Of a stretch of 64,000 nt of DNA, positions 49,528-62,410 are shown piece by piece. Numbering within the stretch: the first letter of the stretch is position 1; the number at the start of each line of letters is the position of its first letter. Below the pieces are notes generated by a model, which ran no database searches, was not told where the DNA came from, and worked only from the letters and a program-made list of their open reading frames with translations. The position numbers and the translations under genes are program-made. The stretch comes from Sequoia sempervirens. Its lineage: Eukaryota; Streptophyta; Pinopsida; Cupressales; Cupressaceae. The stretch spans positions 220,380,552 to 220,444,551 of the forward strand of contig VDFB02373365.1 in the NCBI GenBank assembly GCA_007258455.2. The letters are read 5' to 3'.

Positions 49528-52481
49528 AAGATGTTGATGCGTGTTCTAGCATGATGCTAGAAAAGAAAAAGAAAGATTGATCTTGAGCACTTGACAGTGA
49601 AGGAGTTTGCTGTAGGTTGATGGAAACTTGGAAGAGTAGTGCAACTACTCAAATCCACCATTTTGAGCCTATGCTCACAATCTTTCTACCTGATGTGTCT
49701 GATGCAGGAGCATCCAGGTATAGGCATGATCCTATGTCAACCAAAAAAGATGATGTTCCTTTTTTGTTTCAATTTTGGTTGTTTCTTTTTTGTAGGAAAT
49801 TTTGGTGCAACTTTTGAAGTGGAAAAGACATTCACTGAGAAAGTATTGAGTTAAATTTGGGTCTTGTTGTATGTGTTGACACTGGTAATGTTCTCCAAAT
49901 GAAAGAGCTATCGAAGCATTTGATTTATTAAATATTTGTTTAAAAGCAAAAGAGGCAATGCCCCATGTGTTACAAGCTATGACATTTTGCATTGCATAAT
50001 TCAAAAAGCATTGGGAGATTTAAAAGAAGAAGAAAAATTCTAATTGGGAAGGTAAGAGGTCTTGGCTGGAAACTGAGAGTTTTAATTAAATGCAGATATT
50101 GCAATTTGGAGATAAAAAGGGGTTGAGAAACATTATAGATTTAAAGAAGGGAATAAGGAATATGAAGATTCCCAATAATTGAAATTTATATTACATTATG
50201 GCCTAGGTTGAAGAATTTAAATGGGAAGATTTAATGACACTAAAATTGGAGAAAAATCGATGTAAAGGAAGAGGCAACAAAACTACAGTGGAGAGGTCAC
50301 ACTTGGCAAGAGAAGAGTTGTGCCTCAAGAGGAAATGAAAGGGTGCATACGAAAATACTTTAAAATTAATGAATGAACAAAATTTTGGAGGGTGCACTGA
50401 ACAGAGGAATTGGGTGGGCGCTATTGCTAACATAGCATATTGGTGAATAGTGTTGCATGGGAGAGTATGGGTAGCAACACATAATATATTGATTAAGGGC
50501 TACAATGAAGAAGAGACCCAAAAATGGGTCATTCCATGTGATATGGCTAAAGACTTAAAATTAAAACACAAACATAGTTCCTAGAGAGAGAGAGAGAGAA
50601 AGGTCATGTAAGGAAGGAACTCGTGGCATAGAGAAAAAAGCTTGAGTTGCTGCATCATAATTGGACTTTAGTGTAGGTAGATTGTAACCTCCAATAGCTA
50701 TGCTTTACAAGGAAGGAGTGAAATCTAAAAATTAATGAAATTTTGAATGCAAATCAAGCCATATAATGTGGTCAGTTAAAATTAAATTGCAATAACATAC
50801 AAAGTATTGGAAGCAAAGATCGCGGGTGAGTAGAAGACAAATTGGTAAATGTTTGAATATGAAACCAAATAGGGGTAAAGAGGTCGCATATAAGAGAACA
50901 AAAAAATGGTGAATAGAAAAAATTGATAGTGAATCTTTGATTGAAGATTGAGGGTTAGACAAAGTAGCATGAATAAATTGTGCTAGAGAGTTTTGTGTGA
51001 ATTAGAGAGTACCTGTAGAGTGAAAGTAGAAGGAGGAGATTGGATGGACTCATAGAAGAGGGTGGCCATGAAAGGCCAATTTGTCATAAGTTGTAATGAA
51101 ATAAATAAAATTGAAGTTTGCCTGCAATTAGATTGCTTTGATTGGTTTGAAGTAGGAAAAGTATTGCTTGTGATTTTGTGTTTTGTGAATATTTGTTTAG
51201 TAGAGCGGAGCACCCTCTTTCATCACGCATCTTGGTGTACATGATCCATTATGACTTTTATTCTTGTTGCATCTTAAAATTTTGAGCAGAAATATATTGA
51301 ATTTCTCATCCAAGATTAGTTTTTCTTGATTTAAAAAAGTGGCCACTTAAGACCCCCTTTGGTCCCCCATTTCCTTGCACATACCCATTATTTACATACA
51401 TAATGATTAAAAATGGTAAAAATTATGTCAATGATAGTTGAAATATGACTACTACCACCAAAGAGTCTTGATGTTGAAGGTCCAACATCCCCTTTTTTTA
51501 TCATCAAATGTGAATTAAGATTACCATTGATATATTAAAAAATGATTTATATGTATTATATTTACTATTTTTTAACAAATTACATACTTGTGGGCTTGAC
51601 ATAAATGCATAATCAAGAGCTAAAGGGATGACAGATGCATGATGAACACTATGAACCTTAAATTTTATATTACGTACAATTATTTATATTAATTTTCATT
51701 CATAATAGATTAATATAATTAACCTTATATTTCAAGAAGAAATATAATAAATTACATAACCTTACTAAAAATTCTATCGATTAATACCAAAGGTCCTATC
51801 CAACTCATCTATCATGTATCTTACTATTGGCCTTATGTAGCACACTCCTTAAACTATGGAACATCATCTCTAATATGTGTATGTTGAGCATCAGCATATC
51901 CATAATCATAGATATATCCACAATAATGAAAAAGTTATGTTAATTGTTGACACCAAGGAACCTCACCCTCATCACTTTGTGAAAGATGCTTGGTATTTTG
52001 TTATAAGCATTGTATGAGGAAATTTATAGATTATAAGGTCTCCACCTCAACACTCTTCTTCATCGTGGAAGGGATCATGACATAATAAATATATGGCCTT
52101 GCTAGGGTTCTCCAAGGTTGGTCTTAGGTGTGACATGCCCCTTCCCTATCATATGTAGAGCGTTTGCCTTAGAAATCACACATATCAAAATAATTTAGAA
52201 TCTCATTGAGGATGAAATCAAAATAGAGCTTTCTCAAGAAATATTTTGGAGCTTCATTATTGTTTCATGGGAGATGGTAAAAAACCATCCACCACCTATC
52301 CTAAGAATTATCCCTTACTCTTTGGTGTTGGAATTAATGAATAGGGAATATTTTTCAACTTGTATGCATGGGTGCATTGATTCTTAGATCAATTAATAAT
52401 GCACACAAAATAGATTTTAATTTTTTATCTTTCACTTGTTTATATGATAATTTTGTATAATAAAATTGTTGTGCATTCTCC

Positions 52482-52827
52482 CTGTGCTTTCATCATGTGT
52501 TTATTTGATTGTGCTAAAAAAATATATGTGAGAAATAATAGATTCCATGACAACTCTTTGAAATGTGCTTATTGCATTAGTTTTTTTAATTCTGCAACCA
52601 ATGTTTGAACTTTTTTCTTTTGCTTCGTAAGAGTGATACTTTTATACTACCAAAAAAGAAAGGTGCATGCGTTTGCTCAATAAGAAAACACCCATGGAAA
52701 CTAACTAGAGACCAACATAGAAGTAGTGTGTTCTCAACCCACCCCACAACCCAACCCGTGACTACAACACAACTTCCTACCATCCAAACACCCCAACATA
52801 TACAAAAAGCTAACCGACCTTACTACC
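52482..52827. repeat. Repeat block C, copy 2 (C2), left part
   Basis: Matches 6174-6516 of C1, then is interrupted by element D at target CTACC (52823-52827). Confidence 0.85.
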
Positions 52828-54294
52828 TGATAGGAATAGGGTTGGATTGAGACAATCATTGACTCAATGCTCTGTGTCTCACCTTGATGAATCCATTTGG
52901 TGTCACTCTCCACCACTCAAGCTATAGTTCCTATACTATCTAGGCCCCCCTGGTTCTTCTGGCCAACCCTGCTATCATTTACAATGCCTTAACCAAACAA
53001 ATCTTGGTGCTCTTCCTCTCATTCACTCTCTAGCCCTTAATACTCATAAAGACTAGCTATCCTCCAATGCTTCCTGATCTTATTGAAGGGGTGTGAAATA
53101 TTTCCCATGGCATGGAAACCATCTCACAAGGATTCTTTGTTGACCTTCCATCAACATTTCTCCATCGTTTACCTAAGAACCCTATTTTAGGGTTTGAGAA
53201 GGGCTACTAGCCTTGAGCCCCTTTTAGGCCTCCTCACCCTAGAAAACTGGTTGGTACTCCTCTCCTTCAAAGGTTTATGCCAAACTTTCTTCTGACACCC
53301 TGGCTCAATTTACAAGCTCTAAAAGATTTTTAGGGTTTGGGACCCTCTCTGTCCGTACACAGGCATAACTCAGATGTCTCAAGAACTAGGGTTTTCTAGG
53401 CCATTTTCTTGGTCTGTTTGCTTCTTTTTGCCTCCAAATGATCAAATAAAGACTCTGCCTTCTTGCCAACCTTTGTGAAGGCTCCTGAAACCACTACACA
53501 CTTTGCATTATTAAAGATTCATCACCCCTGCCACGTTAGGACTGTGCATTTCATTGTCTTTCCAAGCCGGGTGTCAACAAACTCGCCTAGGGAAAGACTT
53601 TGATCATGATGCTATGTCTCCTACAGACTCCTACTGCTAATATATGTACAATGATGGAGTTTAGCCACATTTCCAATATTCCCATACTTCTTGGTACAGT
53701 GGGAGTGCAGTCTAAAACCCCATTTTATTCCATTTACCAGTCAAGAAAGCAAATAAGGAAAAACACAGAATTTACAAAAATGGATGAAAGCGATGAACTA
53801 ACTATCTAATGTGCCAAAAAAAAAATTCCAGAGGCTTCACTACATGCAAATAAAACCTACAAAATTCCTCTTTCAATTCATTTAGCAGCTGTCACACAAA
53901 CAAGAACAAAAAAATAGAATTTTCACACCAAAATCACTGTCTTTTTATTATCCTCATATAACTTAAAATGTTCCTAATTCTTCCAACCCTCAAACAGGTC
54001 GAGATCTATCTTTAAATATGCCTGGAAACAGTTAGGTTTCCTTTTTCGAGCCTAAGAACGACCAAAAGAATAGTGTTGTAAAACACAGTGTGTTTCGCCA
54101 CCTTGGTCTATTGTTTAGAAAACAACCAAACATATGCTTCCAAAGCTTATTCACCTTTCACTACTTCTAACTTAAGAAGAAAAGGTCCTCAACCACAAAC
54201 AAGATGGTCCACAAGACCTTACACAACACAACAAAATTAAACTACAACCAAAAACTTCCATAAAGCTTGAACTTTGCCAAGCGCTCCTGCACTG
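52828..54294 (-). repeat. 3' LTR of chromovirus D
   Basis: Nearly identical to 58952-60417. Its element-side end reads CAGTGCAGGAGC on the minus strand where the 5' LTR reads TGGTGCAAGAGC, so the terminal bases have mutated. Confidence 0.9.
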
Positions 54295-54310
54295 TTCTCC
54301 CTGTCTCAGC
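54295..54310 (-). promoter_or_regulatory. Polypurine tract of chromovirus D
   Basis: The minus strand reads GAGACAGGGAGAA directly before the 3' LTR, the expected site of second-strand priming. Confidence 0.6.
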
Positions 54311-54378
54311 CCAAACAACTAAGGAGAGGAAGGAGAGGCTAATGATAGTTCAATACCAAACTTCTTGAACTAATCTTC

Positions 54379-56019
54379 CTATGTCCAAGTGGCTTCTAAT
54401 TCTGGCTTGTTCTTCCACTTGATAAGGTGCTCCATATACACCTTATGTCTTGTAGCTTTCTGCACTCTTGACTGCAAGATCTTCTCTACCTGAAGCTTGT
54501 CTTGTTGAGGAAAAGTAACATTAGTGATTTCCTTGAAGATTTCCTTGCTGTTCAGATCCTCATCATTGACTGATCCCTTGTACTTGATCAAATCAGCAAC
54601 ATTGAAAACTGGAGAGATGCCCAAGTCTAATGATAATTCCACCTTATATGCATTCTTGCCATATTTGGCCAACACCTTGCATGGACCCACTCTTTTCATC
54701 TGTAACTTGGTTTCCATGCCCTTCTGCAATCTGTATTTGTTGAGGTGGACCATAACATAGTCCCCAACTACAAATTGTACATCCTTCCTTAACAAATCAA
54801 TAGTCTCCTTCAACTTTTGGGTTGCTGCTGTGACTGTTTGCTTGACCTACTCATGAATCTCTTTCATGGTCTGAGTGAAGTATTTTGCATGTCCACTCCT
54901 ATTTTCCATGGATCCCAAATCTCTGAGCTCACATATGACTCTTGGGTGCATCCCATACACCACTTCAAATGGACTTTTCCCTGTAGTTCTATTGACACTG
55001 TCATTATAAGCATATTCAACTTGGGAAATCACCATATCCCATGTCTGTCCATATTCCTTGGTTAGACACCTTAAAAGATTACCCAACACTCTGTTAACCA
55101 CCTCTGTTTGACCATCGGTCAGAGGATGGTAAGCTGATCCAAATGAAAAATTTGTACCCAATTTGTTCCATAGAGTCTTCCAAAAATGACTCATGAACTT
55201 CACATCTCTGTCAGAAACAATGCTTAGAGGCAAGCCATGGATTCTAACAACCTCCTTGAAGAAAAGATGAGCTATGTAGCTTGCATCATGAGTAGTTTTG
55301 CAAGGAATGAAGTGACTCATCTTGCTAAATCTGTCCACTACTACATAAACACTGTCAAAACCAGTCTTGGTCTTAGGAAGACCTACCACAAAATCCATGC
55401 TCACACACTCCCATGGTCTGTTTGGAATGGGCAGGGGTTGATACAAACCAACATTGCTAGCTCCTCCCTTAGCTTTCATGCATACAACACACTATTCCAC
55501 ATATTTTCTGACATCTCTTGCTAGCTTAGGCCAGTAATAGAACATTTGAACTAGCTCTAAAGTTTTATTAACACCAAAATGCCCACTAAGACTGCCATTA
55601 TGCTTTTCTTGAATCAAATTTTCCCTCATTGATCCTCTTGGAACACATAACTGACTACCCTTAAATAACAGTCCATTTTGCAATGTATATTCAGAATACT
55701 GACTATGAAAATGATTCTCAAAATCAGAGCATACCTTGTAGGCTTCTGAGAAGTCTTCATCTTCACCATAAAGGTCTTTGAAACTCTCTAATCCAATGCT
55801 TTTCAGCTGTATTTCCTGCACTATCAACAACCTTCTGCTTAATCCATCTGCCACCTTGTTCATTTGTCCTTTCTTGTGCTTGATAGTGAATGTGAAGGCT
55901 TGGATGTATTCCATCCATTTCAAATGTCTATTACTCAGCTTCTCTTGGGTGTTGATATAACTCAGGGCCTGATTATCGTAAAAACCACAAACTCCCTGGG
56001 TAATAGATAATGCCTCCAC
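54379..56019 (-). pseudogene. Chromovirus D RNase H end, integrase and chromodomain
   Basis: One frame runs from 56019 to 54379 with in-frame TAGs at 55492-55494 and near 54848 and a terminal TAG at 54379-54381. It begins with the end of RNase H (NRHLKWMEYIQAFTFTIKH, VADGLSRR). The integrase zinc-finger region follows (HNGSLSGHFGVNKT, then CVVC). The DDE core is present, with Asp in VSMDFVVGLPKTK, Asp in SDRDVKF and Glu in TDGQTEVVNR. The C-terminus has a GPCKVLAKYGKNAYKVEL block and a chromodomain (VEKILQSRVQKATR, then LIKWKNKPELEATW). In the family the chromodomain steers insertion to heterochromatin. A frameshift at about 56020-56140 separates this part from the RT frame. Confidence 0.92.
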
Positions 56020-56131
56020 TTCTAAGGGACTGACTAAATATAATTCTAGATCATAGGTGATACTTGCTTGGCTTCATTGAGCTTTTCACTAAAGAGGGCT
56101 GGCCTACCTTCTTGACTAAGTACTCTCCCAT

Positions 56132-58909
56132 CTACTCACTTTGCTCACTCAACTGTGAACAACTTGTCAAAACTAGGCAATAAAGAATTGGTTGAGTTTC
56201 CACTTCTTGTTTCAGTTTTTCAAACCCTTTATCAGCCTCTTGAGTCCATTTAAACTTTGTTTTTAGACCACCTTTGATAGTATCTAGGACTGGTGCACAT
56301 ATGCCACTGAAATTCCTTATGAATTTTCTATAGAATTGAGCTAAACCATGAAAACTCCTTACCTTTGTTGCTGTGGTTGGTGTAGGCCAGTTTAGGATGG
56401 CTTCCACCTTGCTTGGATCCATCTTCAATGTTCCTTGGGATACTACAAAGCCTAGATACACAAGTTCTTGCTTGAAGAACTCACACTTCTCAAGGTTGAT
56501 TGCCAACTTCTCTTCTTGCAACCTTTTAAGAACCATCTCCACATGCTTGAGGTGTTCTTCTGTTGTCTTACTGAAAATTAGTATGTCATCAAGATAGACT
56601 ACTACAAAGATCCATGTAAAATCCTTAAGCACCTCATTCATTAGTCTCATGAACGTGCTAGGGGCATTTGAGAGGCCAAATGGCATCACTTTCCACTCAT
56701 ATAATCCATCATTGGTCTTAAAAGTTGTCTTCCACTCATCTCCATCCTTAATCCTGATTTGATGGTAGCCACTCTTGAGGTCCGACTTAGTGAAATACTG
56801 TGCTCCTCCAAGGCAATCCATTAAATCTTCAATTCTAGGAATTGGGAATCTATATCTGATTGTAATCCTATTGATTGCTCTAGAGTCAGTACAAAGTCTC
56901 CACTTACCTCCTTTCTTTGTTGCTAATACCATTGGTAATGCACAAGGGCTGATGCTCTTTTGAATCAATCCTTGATCCAATAATTCTTGCACTTGCCTAG
57001 CTACCTCTAGGTTCTGCTTAGGTGTGAGCTTGTATGCTACTTTGTTGGGCAATGAGGCTCCAGGTATGAAGTCAATTTGATGACTTATTGCTCTCTTTGG
57101 TGGTAGAGTTGCAGGTGTTCCATCACTCACTATGCTCTTGTACTTATCAAGTAACCTTTGGACTGCTTCTAGTAAGACTGTCCTTTCAGCCTTGGCTTCT
57201 TCTTTAGACTGCATTAAAACCACATATCCTTCACCTCCTTGATGTAGATTGCTGATAAACTCTTTACCACTGCTCAACATGATGTTTTGTACCTTGGACT
57301 ACCCTTCATCTTCTTCTGATAGGGACTACAGTTTGAAGGTTCTTCCATCCTTCTTGAATGAGATGGTGTTCTCTTTCCCATCATAAATGGCACTTCTATC
57401 ATATTGCCATGGTTTTACCAGTAGTAGATGGCATGCATCCATGGGTAATACATCACAAACCAGCTTGTCTTTATAGCCTCCAATTGAAAATTTCACTATT
57501 ACTTGCTCATTCACCAAAACACTCTGCCCTTTATTCAACCATGTGACCTTGTAAGGGTTATTGTGGGGTACTTTCTCCAATTTCAATTTAGTTACTACCT
57601 CCTCTGAGATTATATTATCTGTTGAACTTGAGTCTACTATGACTTTGCACACTTTTCCAAGTATCTTGCATCTTACTCTAAAAAGAGCTCTTCTTTGCTT
57701 AGGTTCCTCTTTGACTAGCTGCCTGATCAGAACTCTGTTAAACATCAGATTCTCTCCAATTTTAGATTCTATATGACTGATCTCAGTTGCCTTAAGACTC
57801 ATGGTGTCCTCTTGTGCATAGGCCACTCTCTTTTCATTGCTAGATGATGATTCTTTCTCCAGGCACCTATAAGCAGGGTGACCTAGTTGGTTACAATGAT
57901 AACACTTCATGTTTGCAAAGTAAGAATTACTCCTACCTGCTTCTCTTCCTCTATTTGAACCTCCTTGAGGTCCTCTTCCTCTGTTCAATCCACCTCTTGA
58001 ATATGTTTCACCTCCATGCTCAGTGAGCTTAGATTCTCCTTGGTTCCTTTGATCATTACCTCTACCTTGGTAACCACCACGCTAACCTCTTTGATCCATT
58101 TGATCCCTGCCTTTTCCTCTGCCCTTAGAAGCCTGATCTTGCTTCCTCTTAGTCCTCTCTTCAATATTTATGGCCAACTGATAGCATTGGTGGACTGTCT
58201 TGGGACTTAGTAAAGTCATCTCCTCCTGAATGTTCCACTTCAAGCCATTAAGGTACCTAGCCACTTTTAGGCTCTCATCCTCTGTCACATTAGACCTCAT
58301 ACAAAGCTTTTGAAATTCCTCAGTGTAAGTGTTTACATCTTGGTCTTTCTACCTTAGACTTTGCCTCTTCTTGTGTAATTGGATCTCATAGTCATCTGGC
58401 ATATAGGCTTCTTTTACCTTAGCAACCATTCCTTTCCAAGTTGATATGGGTTGTTTGCCTTCTTTTTCCCTTTTAGTCTGAACAAACTTCCACCATGTCA
58501 AGGCTGATCCTCTCAATCTTGACTTAGCAACCTTCACCTTCTGTGCTTCAGTGACTCCATCACACTCAAAATGATTCTCCATGCCTTCTATCCAGTCCAT
58601 GACTAGGTCTGCTTCCATCTTTCCACTAAAAAATGGTATACCTTCAAGTGCTTTTCCACTCAAAGCTTTTAATGCCTTCAAGAAAGGCTCCTCCTTCAAA
58701 ATAGGGTCAGGTTCAGGGGTCTTATCTTCCTCTGCAGCCTCTTCTTCTTTTGGAATTCTTCCCTCAAACTGTGCACTCCTCACTGCTGCCTCAAGTTGGG
58801 CTATTCTTTCCCTCAATAGCCTATTGTCTTCTTCTTGGCCTTCAACCATCTCATCCAATTCTACATTGGTCACCATGGTGGAAGAATCACTAGACTCACC
58901 ATCTGACAT
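56132..58909 (-). pseudogene. Chromovirus D gag, protease and RT in a single frame with TAG stops
   Basis: A single frame from ATG 58909 to 56132 is interrupted only by TAG codons at 58349, 58082, 57326 and 57299 (lowest coordinate of each). Gag has a capsid block (VMDWIEGMENHFE, GSALTWWK), an Arg/Gly-rich stretch and a CCHC zinc knuckle CYHCNQLGHPAYRC (about 57912-57875). The protease active site reads VDSSSTDNIISEEVV, with Ser for the Gly of Asp-Ser-Gly. RT blocks are complete: KKGGKWRLCTDSRAINRIT, FTKSDLKSGYHQI, MPFGLSNAPSTF, catalytic YLDD, and the thumb KVEAILNWPTPTT. Single-frame gag-pol is normal for chromoviruses. Confidence 0.92.
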
Positions 58910-58933
58910 ATAAGATGCTTCCCAAATCTTTAA

Positions 58934-58948
58934 CTTGCTCTGATACCA
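58934..58948 (-). promoter_or_regulatory. Primer binding site, initiator tRNA-Met (element D)
   Basis: The minus strand reads TGGTATCAGAGCAAG three bases after the end of the 5' LTR, the standard complement of the 3' end of initiator tRNA-Met. Confidence 0.92.
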
Positions 58949-58951
58949 ATC

Positions 58952-60417
58952 TGATAGGAACAGGGTTGGATTGAGACAATCACTGACTCAATGCTCTAGG
59001 TCACACCTTGGTGAATCCCTTTGGTGTCACTCTCCACCACTCAACCTATAGGTCCTATACTATCTAGGAACCCCTGGTTCTTCTGTCCAACCCTGCTATC
59101 ATTTACAATGCCTTAACCAAACAAATCTTGGTGCTCTTCCTCTCATTCACTCTCTAGCCCTTAATACTCATAAAGACTAGCTATCCTCCAATGCTTCCTA
59201 ATCTTGTTGAAGAGGTGTGAAATATCTCCCATGGCATGGAAACCATCTCACAAGGATTCTTTGTTGACCTTCCATCAACATTTCTCCATCGCTTACCCAA
59301 GAACCCTATTTTAGGGTTTGAGAAGGGCTACTAGCCTTGAGCCCCTTTTAGGCCTCCTCACCCTAGAAAACTGGTTGGTACTCCTCTCCTTCAAAGGTTT
59401 GTGCCAAAATTTCTTTTGACACCTTGGCTCAATTTCCAAGCTCTAAAAAATTTTTAGGGTTTGGGACCCTCTCTGTCCATACACAGGCATAACTCAGATT
59501 TCTCAAGAACTAGGGTTTTCTAGGCCATTTTCTTGGTCTATTTGCTTCTTTTTTCCTCCAAATGACTAGATAAAGACTCTTCCTTCTTTCCAACCTTTGT
59601 GAAGGCTCCTGCAACCACTACACACTTTGCATTATTAAAGATTCATCACCCCTGCCACATTAGGACTGTGCATTTCATTGTCTTTCCAAGCCGGGTGTCA
59701 ACAAACTCGCCTAGGGAAAGACTTTGATCATGATGCTATGCCTCCTACAGACTCCTATTGCTAATATATGTATAATGATGGAGTTTAGCAACATTCCCAA
59801 TATTCCCATACTTCTTGGTACGGTGGGAGTGCATTCTAAAACCCCATTTTATTCCATTTACCAGTCAAGACAACAAATAAGGAAAAACACAGAATTTACA
59901 AAAATGGATGAAAGTGATGAACTAACTATCTAATGTGCCAAAAAAAAATTCCAAAGGCTTCACTACATGCTAATCAAACCTACAAAATGCCTCTTTCAAT
60001 TTATTTAGCAGCTGTCACACAAACAAGAACAGAAAAACATAATTTTCACACCAAAATCACTGTCTTTTTATCATCCTCATATAACTTCAAATGTTCCTAA
60101 TTCTTCCAACCCTCAAATAGGTCGAGAGATATCTTTAAATATGCTTGGAAATAGTTAGGTTTCCTTTTTCGAGCCTAAGAACGACCAAAAGAATAGTGTT
60201 GTAAAACATAGTGTGTTTTGCCACCTTGGTCTATTGTTTAGAAAACAACCAAACATATGCTTCCAAAGCTTATTCACCTTTCACCACTTCTAACCTAAGA
60301 AGCAAAGGTCCTCAACCACAAACAAGATGGTCCACAAGATCTTACACAACACAACAAAATTAAACTACAACCAAAAACTTCCATAAAGCTTGAACTTTGC
60401 CAGGTGCTCTTGCACCA
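58952..60417 (-). repeat. 5' LTR of chromovirus D
   Basis: On the minus strand it starts TGGTGCAAGAGC and ends GTTCCTATCA. It pairs with 52828-54294 and is directly followed by the tRNA-Met primer site. Confidence 0.92.
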
Positions 60418-61005
60418 CTACACTAAGAACTTACATAGCCAAAAGGTGGCCCTAGCCATGACTCCATGGACACCATGAAACAAAAACTAGAATTAAGAAA
60501 CACTGGGCACCAGACCAAACCCTACCAACTAATAAATTAAAAAAAAAACTAGGACACTAGACCTTGCATGAAGCCATTTGCTCTGGAAAATTGGTTGAAC
60601 TCTAGAACCCACTCGAAGTCATTCACCTCCACCAACTAGAAGATCTTCTGCAGGAAGTTGACCGCAACCGCCACCACCATTCTATGCTTTACCAACGCCA
60701 TCCCTTTTAATTCCAAAAGAAATGGGTAGAGATTCACCACCTCACCTTGGGCTTTAACCAAATCCAAATCCTAGGGATGGGGAATACCTCTGCCAAGAAA
60801 ATCCACCTTCAAAGTATCATCCAAACCACCCAATAATCTTTTCTTGAAAAGCTTATCCACTAGTGCCTTCACCTATACATTTGGAGTTTGGTAATTCAGG
60901 ACCTAAGCCAAAAAACATGAAATAATGTACAAATTTGAACTGAAGTATACCACTTTTTGGTCCGCCATCTTTGTGCACATAGCCTATGATCAAGATCCAT
61001 ATAGG

Positions 61006-61037
61006 TATAGTGATGAATATATATATTCATCACTATA
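61006..61037. repeat. Perfect 32-bp palindrome in C2
   Basis: Identical to 7102-7133. Confidence 0.9.
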
Positions 61038-61854
61038 TATAGACACTAGTAACTATCTACAATTTCAACATAAGAGTTTTAGAGATAGTATATATGTCAT
61101 TCTTTTAATTTTTAATAAAGGGAGAGAGATTAATGCATGAAAAATAAAGTTAATATAAACATGTAAGCACATAAATGATGTAAAGTAATAAATGCCATAG
61201 ATATCGTCATGTAACAAGAAAGTAAGGTAGATTAAATGATAAGCGTGAAGAACATAATTATATACAGTAGAGATAATCATAAAAATGTATATGTTTATCC
61301 CTAGTCTAGGAAAATGAAAAAGTAAAATTAACCTTAGAGGCAAGATAAGGATCATGTAAGCATATATGAACTAGTGAAGGCATGGTGTCCCCAATGTAGC
61401 TCATAGATACATGATAGGGTATAAAAAGGCATAAAGTATAGGGAAGGGATGATTATCTCATTGTGAGGATATTTCTCTTGGTATATGATAACATGTGAGT
61501 GAAAAATTATATCATAAAAACATGGTATTACCATATATAGCTCTTGGGAACATGCAATTGGGGGAAGGTATGCTGCCTCCATTGTGATAAGGTATCTCTA
61601 GAATTAAAATAAAGTGAGTAAAGGTATATTGAGTAAGGTATAAACATGAAAGGACATGTAAAAGGGACCATTCCCAAATGAGAAATATAGTATTGAGGCT
61701 CAAAATGATGTGGGCATGAGAAATATCATAGGAAATAAATAGTCATTCTCAATATAAGAAAATGATAGAGTGTTTATATGGCCTATGAAGAAAACATAAA
61801 ATATATGTTTTGATAAAAAATATTAAATCATGTTGCTAGAACCTATCATGGTTT

Positions 61855-62340
61855 AAAATTGGCTACCAAAATTTGGATAGAAGGGGATTCTTTAAATATT
61901 ATCAATATCCTAAGGAAGCTTTCCCCTCACTCTTGGTCTATTACAAAATTTATAGTTGATGCTCTATCTATGGTGAATTAATTTGAAGAAGTCTATATTT
62001 CCCATGCCTTTTGTGAGGCTAATGGGGTTGTGGATTTTTGGGCTAATCTTGGTGTGTCTTCGGCTAAGTCGTGGGAGATTAATGATAACCTATCGGTGGA
62101 GCTTATATTTTTGCTTAACAATGATAACACCTAATTTTTTGGAGGGGGTCAATTCTTTAGGTTATCTCAAGGGATGGCAAGTTAATAATTATCACCTAAT
62201 GTTGATTAGACAATTGATGGCTATGGAGATCATAAAAAATTATGGGAGGATGAGTTGTATTTTTAGGAGGGATTTGGCCATTACCTTTTTGGTACCTCGA
62301 AAGGTAGGTCTGCACGCTTTTTTGATGCAATTTTATCTTT
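61855..62340 (+). pseudogene. LINE-type RNase H fragment in C2
   Basis: Counterpart of 7940-8200, better readable: KIWIEGDSLNIINILRKL, HSWSITKFIVDALS, one TAA, then SHAFCEANGVVDFWANLGVSSAKSWEI. The last part (Ala-Asn-Leu-Gly-Val then a Trp-Glu block) is the typical C-terminal end of plant LINE RNase H. It is followed by about 0.2 kb of readable but unassigned frame. Confidence 0.6.
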
Positions 62341-62410
62341 AGCCTTTCTGATTATTTGCATTTGTGTTATGTGGGGTTTCTTTCTTATGAAGTGCTTAGC
62401 ATTGTTAAAG

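Larger units (their letters stand above)
47770..52481. repeat. Repeat block A, copy 3 (A3), with a solo LTR inside
   Basis: Same sequence as A2 from 35990 on, interrupted at 48067-49101 by the solo LTR. A short duplication of TTAACATATTCTTTTCTCAT occurs near 47984-48026. It runs directly into block C2 at 52482, as A1 runs into C1. AG run near 50584. Confidence 0.82.
52828..60417 (-). mobile_element. Complete Ty3/gypsy chromovirus D, nested in C2
   Basis: This is a 7.59-kb element on the minus strand. On that strand the order is 5' LTR (60417-58952), initiator tRNA-Met primer site, gag, protease, RT, RNase H, integrase, chromodomain, polypurine tract and 3' LTR (54294-52828). The LTRs have TG...CA-type ends. 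Target duplications are CTACC (52823-52827) and CTACA (60418-60422); the empty site in C1 reads CTACC followed by CTAAG. The two LTRs are 1467 and 1466 bp and differ at scattered positions, so the insertion is not very recent. It is structurally complete, but its coding frame carries stops. Confidence 0.93.
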
